Source: Otariodibacter sp.
Lineage (GTDB): Bacteria; Pseudomonadota; Gammaproteobacteria; Enterobacterales; Pasteurellaceae
Length of the DNA: 47,821 nucleotides
Assembly: GCF_029256985.1 (NCBI RefSeq)
Contig: NZ_JARIDQ010000046.1
Coordinates: 1 to 47,821 of the forward strand
Direction: 5' to 3'
The translations under genes and the position numbers were made by a program. This document shows positions 1 through 6,532 of this stretch, piece after piece (position 1 is the stretch's first letter; every line of letters begins with the position of its first letter). The notes below the pieces were generated by a model. It saw only the letters and a list, made by a program, of their open reading frames with translations. It searched no databases and was not told the origin of the DNA.

Positions 1-147
1 AAAGAGATAATTAAGGAAGAAATAGATAAAACTGAGAATATGGAATATGTTGTACAGTTTACTAAAGAACAATTATCAAATCATTTAGATAATATACCGA
101 ATGAATTAGAACTCATTGTTAAAAATAGTTTACGTAATAAATATTAA
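1..147 (+). CDS. 3' end of an unidentified protein (partial)
   Basis: An open frame runs from the first base to a TAA stop and gives 48 residues rich in Lys, Glu, Asn and Ile, ending in ELELIVKNSLRNKY. The start lies outside the window. I do not recognise the family. It stops 10 bases before the ATG of the WHH toxin-like gene, in the same direction and with similar AT-rich codon use, so the two may be co-transcribed. In toxin/immunity arrays this position often holds the immunity gene of a preceding cassette; that is inference from context only. Confidence 0.6.
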   Translation, partial: KEIIKEEIDKTENMEYVVQFTKEQLSNHLDNIPNELELIVKNSLRNKY

Positions 148-157
148 GGATACATTT

Positions 158-778
158 ATGAATGAAAAATTGTGGAATTCTGATATAAGTGAGAAGACTG
201 TTTTCAAGAAACCCTCTGATTCTCCTTGGAATGATAAAGACTTATGGAAGATTAAATCAGAAAATTTAACCACTCCATCACCAGAAAAAATTTATTACCT
301 CCGTTCGCCTGATACAAATGGGAGATGGACTGGAGAAAAAGGTGACTCTGTTTGGATTCCCGATAGAGATTATCGTCCAGAATATAAGTCAAAATATAGT
401 CGAGAAAATCCAGATAATCTAACTTGGGGAGAAATTCTCGACAAATATGGTATTGAAGGTATTGAATTTAAAGATGGTTATCCTGATTTTGGACCAATCT
501 CTAAAATTGATGTCGAAATCGATGGATTTAGTTCTGATAGACTAAAAAACTTCGCAAAAGCTGATGAAAAAACAGCAGAACAATGGACAAAAGAAGGAAA
601 AGACGGCAAGGTCTGGACTGCGGAAGATGTCAAAAATTGGCGTAAAGAAAATAACTATACTTGGCATGAGTGTGAAGATTGTAAAACTATGCAACTCGTT
701 CCAACAGAAGTTCATAATAATATTCCGCACTCAGGTGGAATATCTGAAATTAAAAAACAAGAAAACTCAACTAATTAG
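158..778 (+). CDS. HNH/Endo VII superfamily (WHH-type) nuclease toxin domain protein
   Basis: The protein has 206 residues. Its second half looks like the C-terminal nuclease of polymorphic/contact-dependent toxins: the stretch FKDGYPDF (about residues 104-111), then TWHE (168-171) and a LVP...H....HSGG block with His186 and His191. Trp169-His170 plus the two later His form the WHH pattern of this metal-dependent DNase family. An earlier in-frame TTG at 116 would overlap the previous gene; I chose the ATG at 158 because AAGGA lies 7 bases before it. No signal peptide, VENN-type linker or secretion domain is visible, so this is an orphan toxin module or a displaced CdiA/Rhs-type C-terminus. 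The gene that follows, 9 bases on, is the likely immunity gene. The fold call is solid; toxin activity is inferred from the family. Confidence 0.75.
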   Translation: MNEKLWNSDISEKTVFKKPSDSPWNDKDLWKIKSENLTTPSPEKIYYLRSPDTNGRWTGEKGDSVWIPDRDYRPEYKSKYSRENPDNLTWGEILDKYGIEGIEFKDGYPDFGPISKIDVEIDGFSSDRLKNFAKADEKTAEQWTKEGKDGKVWTAEDVKNWRKENNYTWHECEDCKTMQLVPTEVHNNIPHSGGISEIKKQENSTN

Positions 779-787
779 GGAATCTAT

Positions 788-1159
788 ATGAATACATCAG
801 ATCTTATTTTTGATTATGGTTGGAGAAAAAATTCAACTATTAATTTTCAACAAGTAACTAAACCCATTCAACTTGTATTTTCTGCTAAAAAAGGGCAAGG
901 AATTTCAGATGAGCAAACAAAAGCATTTGAATATTTTTCCAGTCAAACAAAAGTTTTTGAAGATAAAATAGTAAAATTATTAGATGATTATATTCAGAAA
1001 TATCAAATTTCAGAAAAAAATGCTACACCAAGAACTTTATTATTTAATCGAGATGGTTCGTTTGGATTACTCTGTGATTGTGATTGGGATATAGAAAATG
1101 GTATTGCAATTGTTCTATCTCCTACAGAATATATTACTATTCAAGATGATTTCCTTTAA
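788..1159 (+). CDS. Probable immunity protein, DUF6985-like
   Basis: The product has 123 residues, no signal peptide and no membrane segment. The block PRTLLFNRDGSFGLLCDCDW followed by a DIENGIAI stretch (about residues 81-108) resembles DUF6985 proteins, which are commonly found next to polymorphic toxins, including HNH-type ones. It starts 9 bases after the stop of the WHH nuclease gene, with AGGG just upstream, so the two are most likely co-translated. By family and position it should bind and neutralise the nuclease in the cytoplasm. No catalytic motif is seen. The DUF assignment is from memory of the conserved block and is moderately sure; the immunity role is inference. Confidence 0.65.
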   Translation: MNTSDLIFDYGWRKNSTINFQQVTKPIQLVFSAKKGQGISDEQTKAFEYFSSQTKVFEDKIVKLLDDYIQKYQISEKNATPRTLLFNRDGSFGLLCDCDWDIENGIAIVLSPTEYITIQDDFL

Positions 1160-1173
1160 AATCATATAAACCT

Positions 1174-1198
1174 TAGGGATGCAACTCTTGCATCCCTA
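1174..1198 (+). terminator. Hairpin after the toxin/immunity pair
   Basis: A perfect 11-bp inverted repeat (TAGGGATGCAA / TTGCATCCCTA) with a 3-base CTC loop begins 14 bases after the immunity stop codon. The bases after it are T-rich but broken (TATTCCTTGTTT), so termination may be incomplete and some transcription could reach the HEPN gene. Confidence 0.55.
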
Positions 1199-1249
1199 TA
1201 TTCCTTGTTTATAATCCATATTATCCATTCTATCAATAAGGAATATAAC

Positions 1250-1903
1250 GTGTGTATGCCCCTCAATTTATTAGAAACCTATTTCAAAACCCATCGAGAT
1301 ACCGAACACTATCCCGACAATCTCCGTCTCCGTATCCATCGTTCGTTAAGTTGGTTAAAAATGGCGGAAGAGGCTAAGGATTTGGATACGCAATTTATTG
1401 CACTTTGGATTGCGTTTAATGCGGCTTATGCACGAGAGCTTGATGACATTAGGGATCGGGCAATATTCAATGAGTTTTTATTGCGTATTTGTTCCTTCGA
1501 TAAAGACCATACTATTTACGATATTGTTTGGAAAAAATTCTCGCAATCTATCCGCTTGTTATTAGATAACAAGTTTGTGTTCCAGCCTTTCTGGGATTTC
1601 CACAATGGTAAGATTAGTGAGAAGGAATACCTTGTTGCAGAAGTAAAAGAGCGTGAGCGTTTCCTTTCTTCATTAGAAAAGCAAAAAACCGAACGTATTT
1701 TAGACGTAATGTTTAGTCGCTTATATACCTTGCGTAATCAAATTATTCACGGGGGAGCGACGTATCAAAGTAGTGTAAATCGGGAACAATTACGGGATGG
1801 TTGTAACATTCTTTCATTACTAATACCTGCAATGTTACAGATTATGATGGAAAATCATTCGGAGATTGATTGGGGTAAGCCGTTTTATCCTGTCGTCAAT
1901 TAA
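1250..1903 (+). CDS. Apea-like HEPN domain protein
   Basis: The predicted 217-residue protein is mostly helical. Near its end, residues 160-170 read TLRNQIIHGGA, which contains the R-x4-H motif (Arg162, His167) that forms the metal-independent RNase site in HEPN proteins. The placing and surrounding sequence resemble Apea-like HEPN proteins, often linked to defence or stress. The longest frame begins at a TTG (1205), but the AAGGA at 1238-1242 is spaced 7 bases from GTG 1250 and supports that start; ATG 1256 is the alternative. It is followed 36 bases later by a small zinc-ribbon gene ahead of a shared terminator. Base composition is less AT-rich than in the toxin cassette, so it may have a separate origin. 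RNase activity is inferred. Confidence 0.7.
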   Translation: MCMPLNLLETYFKTHRDTEHYPDNLRLRIHRSLSWLKMAEEAKDLDTQFIALWIAFNAAYARELDDIRDRAIFNEFLLRICSFDKDHTIYDIVWKKFSQSIRLLLDNKFVFQPFWDFHNGKISEKEYLVAEVKERERFLSSLEKQKTERILDVMFSRLYTLRNQIIHGGATYQSSVNREQLRDGCNILSLLIPAMLQIMMENHSEIDWGKPFYPVVN

Positions 1904-1939
1904 TAGTCATAACTCCAAATTTAGATAAGAAGGTGTAAG

Positions 1940-2140
1940 ATGTCGTTACTTATTGGTCAGCCTCATATTCAGTTTTGTCCAAAATGTGATTGGAAAAATA
2001 AGATGATTGTTAATTCAGACTGCCTAACTATCTCTAAATGCCCGAAGTGTGGAGCAGATTTGTCTTTGAAAGCCGTTTCTGATCTTTCGTGGGTAGAGAA
2101 ATTAGCCTATAAACTTTCATCTAATACTAGACCATTTTAA
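1940..2140 (+). CDS. Small zinc-ribbon protein
   Basis: A 66-residue protein with two CPKC knuckles (Cys13/Cys16 and Cys34/Cys37) and a further Cys28, typical of a rubredoxin-like zinc ribbon. AAGAAGGTG about 7 bases upstream of the ATG is a strong ribosome binding site. It has no membrane segment; the C-terminal 20 residues are a possible short helix. It lies downstream of the HEPN gene in the same direction and ends just before a strong terminator, so the two probably form an operon. A nucleic-acid-binding or HEPN-controlling role is possible, but nothing in the sequence shows it. Family unnamed. Confidence 0.65.
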   Translation: MSLLIGQPHIQFCPKCDWKNKMIVNSDCLTISKCPKCGADLSLKAVSDLSWVEKLAYKLSSNTRPF

Positions 2141-2150
2141 CGAAACTACA

Positions 2151-2174
2151 AAAAACGCCCTTTCGGGCGTTTTT
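2151..2174. terminator. Bidirectional terminator between the zinc-ribbon gene and fadD
   Basis: The stem ACGCCC / GGGCGT with a TTTC loop is flanked by A-runs on the left and a T-run on the right, so it works as a Rho-independent terminator on both strands. It ends the accessory block on plus and the fadD transcript on minus. Confidence 0.9.
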
Positions 2175-2198
2175 ATTCTTATAATATTATTTGTTACT

Positions 2199-3896
2199 TT
2201 ATTGGACATTTAATTGTTTTTTAATTCTGTCTATTTCTTCATCTCTTAATATCCTGCGAAGAATTTTTCCTACATTACTTTTGGGTAATTCTTCTCTAAA
2301 CTCAATTTCTCGAGGAATCTTATAACCTGTTAAGTGCTGTTTACAATATTTACGCAATTCTTCTCGAGTTAGGGTCTCATCCTTTTTGGTAGCGAAAACC
2401 TTGATACATTCACCCGATTTTTCACTAGGAATACCAACAACTACGACTTCATTAACTTTAGGATGTGAAGAAATTACCTCTTCAATTTCGTTGGGATATA
2501 CATTAAAACCAGACACAATAATCATATCTTTTTTGCGATCGACAATACGTAAATTAAGATCTTGTCCCATTTCAACAATATCTCCTGTTGCCATCCAACC
2601 ATCTTTAAGTACATCAGCAGTATCTTCTTCTCGTTGCCAATATCCTTTCATTACTTGAGGACCTTTCACCCATAATTCACCACGCTCGCCTTGAGAAACA
2701 TCATTACCTTCATCATCTACAATACGAATATCAGTATTAGGTACGGGGATACCAATGGAACCTGAATATTCTGTTGAATCACTACGTGTTGCTGCTATAA
2801 GTGGTGAACACTCAGTCATTCCATATCCTTCAATAATATGACATCCTGTTGTTTCATGCCAACGCTCAGCAACTCTACGTTGCACAGTGGCACCACCACC
2901 TACAGTCATTTTTAGATTAGAGAAATTCACTTCTTTAAAATGTTCATTGTTTAATAAAGTATTGAATAGCGTATTAACTCCTGTTATTGCTGAAACACGG
3001 TATTTTTTTAATTCTTTAATAAACCCAGATATGTCTCTAGGGTCTGTAATTAATAATCCTGTCAAACCTAATTCAATAAATAACAGGCAATTTACAGTCA
3101 ATGCAAATACATGATACATTGGTAATGCAATAACACCTATTTTACCTTCACCATTAGGAATTAATGGATCAGCTACCCATTTTGCTTGCATCATATTTGC
3201 TACAACACTACCATGGGTTAGCATTGCGCCTTTCGCTACTCCTGTAGTTCCACCAGTGTATTGTAAAAAAGCAAGATCATCTGGATGTAATTCAGGTTTA
3301 ACATATTGGCGTAGTTTACCAATACTTAAGGCTTCACGAAAACTTGCAGCATGAGGGAGTTTATATTTAGGAACTAATTTTTTAACATACTTAACCACAA
3401 AATTAACTAATGTACGTTTACCAAAAGAAAGTTGATCGCCCATTCTTGTTAAGATTACATGTTTTACTTCCGTATTAAATACAACTTTTTCTAGTGTGGC
3501 AGCAAAATTTGAAATGACGACTATAGCCTTTGCACCACTATCATTTAGTTGATGTTCTAATTCTCTAGGGGTATAAAGTGGATTCACATTAACAACAACA
3601 AGTCCTGCTCTTAATGCACCAAACAACGCAATAGGATATTGCAATAAATTTGGCATCATTAATGCAATTCGTTCACCTTTTTCTAGGCATAATTCATTTT
3701 GTAAATACGCAGCAAATGCTCGACTACGTTCTTCTAACTTCCTATAGGTCAATACCTTTCCCATATTAATATAGGCTGGAATATCTGGATGGCGACGCAC
3801 AGCTTTTTCAAACATTTCAACTAAAGAACTATATTGGTTCGGGTTAATAGTTGTCGGCGCCCCATCTGGATAGTTTTTCAACCAAATTTTGTCCAC
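2199..3896 (-). CDS. fadD: Long-chain fatty acid--CoA ligase
   Basis: The enzyme activates long-chain fatty acids with ATP and CoA at the inner face of the membrane, which drives their uptake. At 565 residues it is close to E. coli FadD (561). The AMP-binding loop [12 protein letters not shown], the YGMTECSP motif and the C-terminal [20 protein letters not shown] signature, which includes the fatty-acyl CoA synthetase motif, are all present in order, as is the final catalytic lysine context [10 protein letters not shown]. It starts 11 bases downstream of rseC with AAGGAGAAA in front, so it may be read through from rseBC. The outer-membrane fatty-acid transporter of this window (ompP1) lies about 22 kb away. 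Confidence 0.95.
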   Translation of the reverse strand: MDKIWLKNYPDGAPTTINPNQYSSLVEMFEKAVRRHPDIPAYINMGKVLTYRKLEERSRAFAAYLQNELCLEKGERIALMMPNLLQYPIALFGALRAGLVVVNVNPLYTPRELEHQLNDSGAKAIVVISNFAATLEKVVFNTEVKHVILTRMGDQLSFGKRTLVNFVVKYVKKLVPKYKLPHAASFREALSIGKLRQYVKPELHPDDLAFLQYTGGTTGVAKGAMLTHGSVVANMMQAKWVADPLIPNGEGKIGVIALPMYHVFALTVNCLLFIELGLTGLLITDPRDISGFIKELKKYRVSAITGVNTLFNTLLNNEHFKEVNFSNLKMTVGGGATVQRRVAERWHETTGCHIIEGYGMTECSPLIAATRSDSTEYSGSIGIPVPNTDIRIVDDEGNDVSQGERGELWVKGPQVMKGYWQREEDTADVLKDGWMATGDIVEMGQDLNLRIVDRKKDMIIVSGFNVYPNEIEEVISSHPKVNEVVVVGIPSEKSGECIKVFATKKDETLTREELRKYCKQHLTGYKIPREIEFREELPKSNVGKILRRILRDEEIDRIKKQLNVQ

Positions 3897-3907
3897 GGGA
3901 TTTCTCC

Positions 3908-4336
3908 TTAAATTTTTCTCAAAAAAACTGGGATAAATTGCCCCATTGATTTTTTTTGTAATATTTTTTTCATTCCAGCAAATAAGCTGGCTGTAGTAAT
4001 AAACATAATAAGTGCAACTACTAATTCATTCTCTATCCATTGAGAAAATAGTAATGCACTCCCGATAAATACAATAAGAGGAATGCCATACATCCCAAAA
4101 ACACTTAATAATAAATTTCGTTCAGTCAATCCAATCTCAATCTTATCACCAATTGATAAAGGCTGATTGACCTTCAAATCAAATTCTAATGCGGATTTTT
4201 CTCCTGCCAAAGCAGATAAAGTTTGAGTTCCACAAGTACCACTACTGGCACAGCTACCACATCCCGATTTGTGTTCACACACCACTGTTGCAATACCATT
4301 GGTATAATTTACAACTGTCGCATACTCAAGCATCAT
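3908..4336 (-). CDS. rseC: SoxR-reducing / sigma-E regulon protein RseC
   Basis: An inner-membrane protein of 142 residues. The N-terminal part carries the Cys cluster of the RseC family (Cys19 and Cys25-x2-Cys28, then GTCG), which suggests a redox or Fe-S role. Two membrane segments follow (about residues 75-95 and 101-119), then a basic tail. The first ATG overlaps the rseB stop in an ATGA arrangement, so translation is coupled; a second ATG three bases on is also possible. In E. coli RseC acts with the Rsx complex to reduce SoxR, and its gene ends the rpoE-rseABC operon. Here only rseB precedes it. Confidence 0.9.
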   Translation of the reverse strand: MMLEYATVVNYTNGIATVVCEHKSGCGSCASSGTCGTQTLSALAGEKSALEFDLKVNQPLSIGDKIEIGLTERNLLLSVFGMYGIPLIVFIGSALLFSQWIENELVVALIMFITTASLFAGMKKILQKKSMGQFIPVFLRKI

Positions 4337-5310
4337 TGTTTAGCTTCCTTAATTGGCTGATTTTGTTGAATATCTTGTACAATATGACGAGCAGAAACTA
4401 AAGGTATTTCACCAACAATGACGACATCTTTATCTCCAATTGTTTGGCTATAAATACTGATTTTTCCTTGACGCCAAAATTGTTCATTAAAAATAATACC
4501 CTTATTTTGTACCAAATATATAGTAAAAGACACCAGCCCATCACTATACAATTGACTTTCAACTTGCTCATTTTCTATCAATATTCCTGATAAACGCTGT
4601 GTACCCGATGTAATTTTCTTAAATCCTTGTGGTATCCATTTCGGTTCCCAATTTAATGATGGTGAATTCTTTTTCTCATCAACAATTACGCTGGGTAAAA
4701 TCAGTGATGTAATAGGTTCAATAATATGCATAAACTGATTATCTACAGTAGATTTTAGTACTTTAAATTGCTCTAATATATTTCCATCTCGATCTAATAA
4801 ATCTGCTCTAAGCAATAAATAATTTTCCTCATCAATCCATATTTCATGCTGATAACGAAAATCATCCTTTGGTACAATTCTAATTACTCTGGCTAAACGA
4901 TTTGCTACTCGCTCTCTACCTACATCAATAAAATTATACCCGTCTAATTGATTAAAATCAGTATATAAAAGGATAGGTAAATTATCTAAAATATGATTAC
5001 TTGCAAGACTAAATGGCTGAAATTCTCCAAAATAACTCACTCGATTATCTCTTAAAATAATCTCTTCACGTGCTTTATCTAATTGCAATAATTGCGCATA
5101 CTCTTTTCCTAAATAATTCGCATGACGATACCGCAATGAATCAACTTGTTCACCTTGTTGTACCAGATAAAATAACTCATAATTAAGCATTTTGTGAGCT
5201 GATGTCATTGCATTCAAATAAGCAATCGGAGTTTTGCCACCTTCGGCAAATCCCATAACAGACATCCCTAATAAAAGTAAGAATGTTACTACTTTATAAA
5301 TTTTCATCAT
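4333..5310 (-). CDS. rseB: Sigma-E factor regulatory protein RseB
   Basis: The predicted 325-residue protein has an N-terminal signal peptide (hydrophobic residues 7-21, then a FAEGG cleavage region), so it is periplasmic. The body matches MucB/RseB: an N-terminal lipoprotein-carrier-like half and a smaller C-terminal domain (WIPQGFKKITSG onward). RseB binds the anti-sigma factor RseA, protects it from DegS cleavage and senses mislocalised lipoproteins or LPS. Its partner genes rpoE and rseA are not upstream, where a lipoprotein gene lies instead. Two adjacent ATGs are present; the first is used here. It overlaps rseC by 4 bases. Confidence 0.9.
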   Translation of the reverse strand: MMKIYKVVTFLLLLGMSVMGFAEGGKTPIAYLNAMTSAHKMLNYELFYLVQQGEQVDSLRYRHANYLGKEYAQLLQLDKAREEIILRDNRVSYFGEFQPFSLASNHILDNLPILLYTDFNQLDGYNFIDVGRERVANRLARVIRIVPKDDFRYQHEIWIDEENYLLLRADLLDRDGNILEQFKVLKSTVDNQFMHIIEPITSLILPSVIVDEKKNSPSLNWEPKWIPQGFKKITSGTQRLSGILIENEQVESQLYSDGLVSFTIYLVQNKGIIFNEQFWRQGKISIYSQTIGDKDVVIVGEIPLVSARHIVQDIQQNQPIKEAKQ

Positions 5311-5394
5311 TTTTTATTTTATAATAAGTAAAGCGATAAGATTGTAACAAAATTTTTCAAAATTACCTGATAAATTAATCAATTGAATGCACAA

Positions 5395-5781
5395 TCACCA
5401 ACAAGCGTAGCAAAAACGAGCAAATCCGAATCTACGCCAATCATCATCATAATAGTGCATCCTCATCCACTCTAATTTTTCTTCAGCAATGTGATTTTGT
5501 AATGCTAATTTATAACAGGCTTGAAATATTGGATTATTTACTTTTTCTAAGTACTTTTGCTCAAAAGCTTTCTGCTCTTCTTCATTACGATTAAGAGGTG
5601 GATTAAATTTTTCATGCATTAATTCTGCCGTTTGCATATCACATTGTTGAGCTAAATTTACTTGTAATGCTTGTTCTGCTCTAATTCTTTTTGCATCTCG
5701 TATTGCTTGTTGTTCTGGTGTAAGACTACAAGCGGTAAGGCTAACAATAGCTAGTCCTAATAAGATGATTACTTTATTCAT
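5395..5781 (-). CDS. Small lipoprotein of unknown function
   Basis: A 128-residue protein whose first 18 residues form a lipoprotein signal with the lipobox LTAC (Cys18). The residue after Cys is Ser, which would favour outer-membrane sorting. The mature part is charged and probably helical, with an unusual aromatic end (WMRMHYYDDDWRRFGFARFCYACW, read here as overlapping short pieces: YYDDDWRR, then RFCYACW). Two further Cys in the last four residues and others at mid-protein could form disulfides. It sits 84 bases upstream of rseB and 16 bases after cutC. I do not recognise a family. An uptake word lies within its signal-peptide coding region. Confidence 0.75.
   Translation of the reverse strand: MNKVIILLGLAIVSLTACSLTPEQQAIRDAKRIRAEQALQVNLAQQCDMQTAELMHEKFNPPLNRNEEEQKAFEQKYLEKVNNPIFQACYKLALQNHIAEEKLEWMRMHYYDDDWRRFGFARFCYACW
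5728..5736 (+). repeat. DNA uptake word (Apl-type)
   Basis: Exact ACAAGCGGT core, inside the coding region of the small lipoprotein. Such words mark DNA for preferential uptake in this family. Confidence 0.75.
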
Positions 5782-5797
5782 ACTCTATCTCCTATTA

Positions 5798-6532
5798 CTA
5801 TCCTATTCTATGCAGTATTGTTGATAATTTCTGATCATCTAAGACAGTTAATTTTTGTTCTTGTTCTGCCTCATCATTCCCCATGCTTACTTGATTAAAT
5901 TGTTTCATTTCGCTCAAGCGTTCGCTTTTAGCTGAGAAATGAATTTGAGGTACTTGAGTACATTTTATGATTTCAGTCACATTTTCCGAGTTGATGCCAC
6001 AACCCGCCATAATTTGAATTTGATTTTGAGACTTGTCGACTAATTGTTGCAATAATGGGATACCCTCAAAAGCTGTTTTTGCTTGTCCTGAAGTTAAAAC
6101 ACGATCACAACCAAGATTAATTAGTTGAGATAAAGCAAGAAAAGGATCAGTACAGAGATCAAAAGCTCGATGGAAAGTTATCTTCATTCCCTTTGCTACA
6201 ATTAACAAGCGTTTAATCGTTTGAATATCAATCTGTGCCAAAGGGGTTAATGCACCAATAACAATATTTGTTATCCCACAATTCTGCGCCATTTCAATAT
6301 CACTAAGCATTGCTTGGACTTCATATTCACTGAAAATAAAATCGCCAGCTCTAGGGCGAATCATTACAGCAATGGGAATTTTGGAGATTGCTACTGCTTG
6401 TTTTAATAAACCATAATTTGGCGTAATACCGCCAACTGATAATGCCGAGCAAAGCTCTATTCGATCAATGGGAAATTGATTGGCTGTAATCACAGATTCT
6501 AAATTATCAACACAAACTTCTATTTTAGGCAT
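5798..6532 (-). CDS. cutC: CutC family protein
   Basis: A cytoplasmic TIM-barrel protein of 244 residues from the ATG at 6532 (MPKIEVCVDN). The frame stays open 26 codons further upstream, but that part overlaps glnE and lacks the family's N-terminus. Typical CutC blocks are present: DRIELCSALSVGGITPNYGL, MIRPRAGDF, TFHRAFD, RVLTSGQ and IMAGCGIN. The family was named for copper homeostasis in E. coli, but the enzymatic role remains uncertain. The start overlaps the glnE stop by 8 bases, so expression is coupled to glnE. Residues after IHFSAK are diverged from the consensus I know. Confidence 0.9.
   Translation of the reverse strand: MPKIEVCVDNLESVITANQFPIDRIELCSALSVGGITPNYGLLKQAVAISKIPIAVMIRPRAGDFIFSEYEVQAMLSDIEMAQNCGITNIVIGALTPLAQIDIQTIKRLLIVAKGMKITFHRAFDLCTDPFLALSQLINLGCDRVLTSGQAKTAFEGIPLLQQLVDKSQNQIQIMAGCGINSENVTEIIKCTQVPQIHFSAKSERLSEMKQFNQVSMGNDEAEQEQKLTVLDDQKLSTILHRIG

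Noticed and set aside
116..157. Upstream TTG extension of the WHH toxin gene
   Set aside because: It overlaps the preceding gene, has no ribosome binding site, and the ATG at 158 has AAGGA well placed.
1205..1249. TTG extension of the HEPN gene
   Set aside because: It runs through the spacer after the hairpin and is not family-like; AAGGA supports the GTG at 1250.
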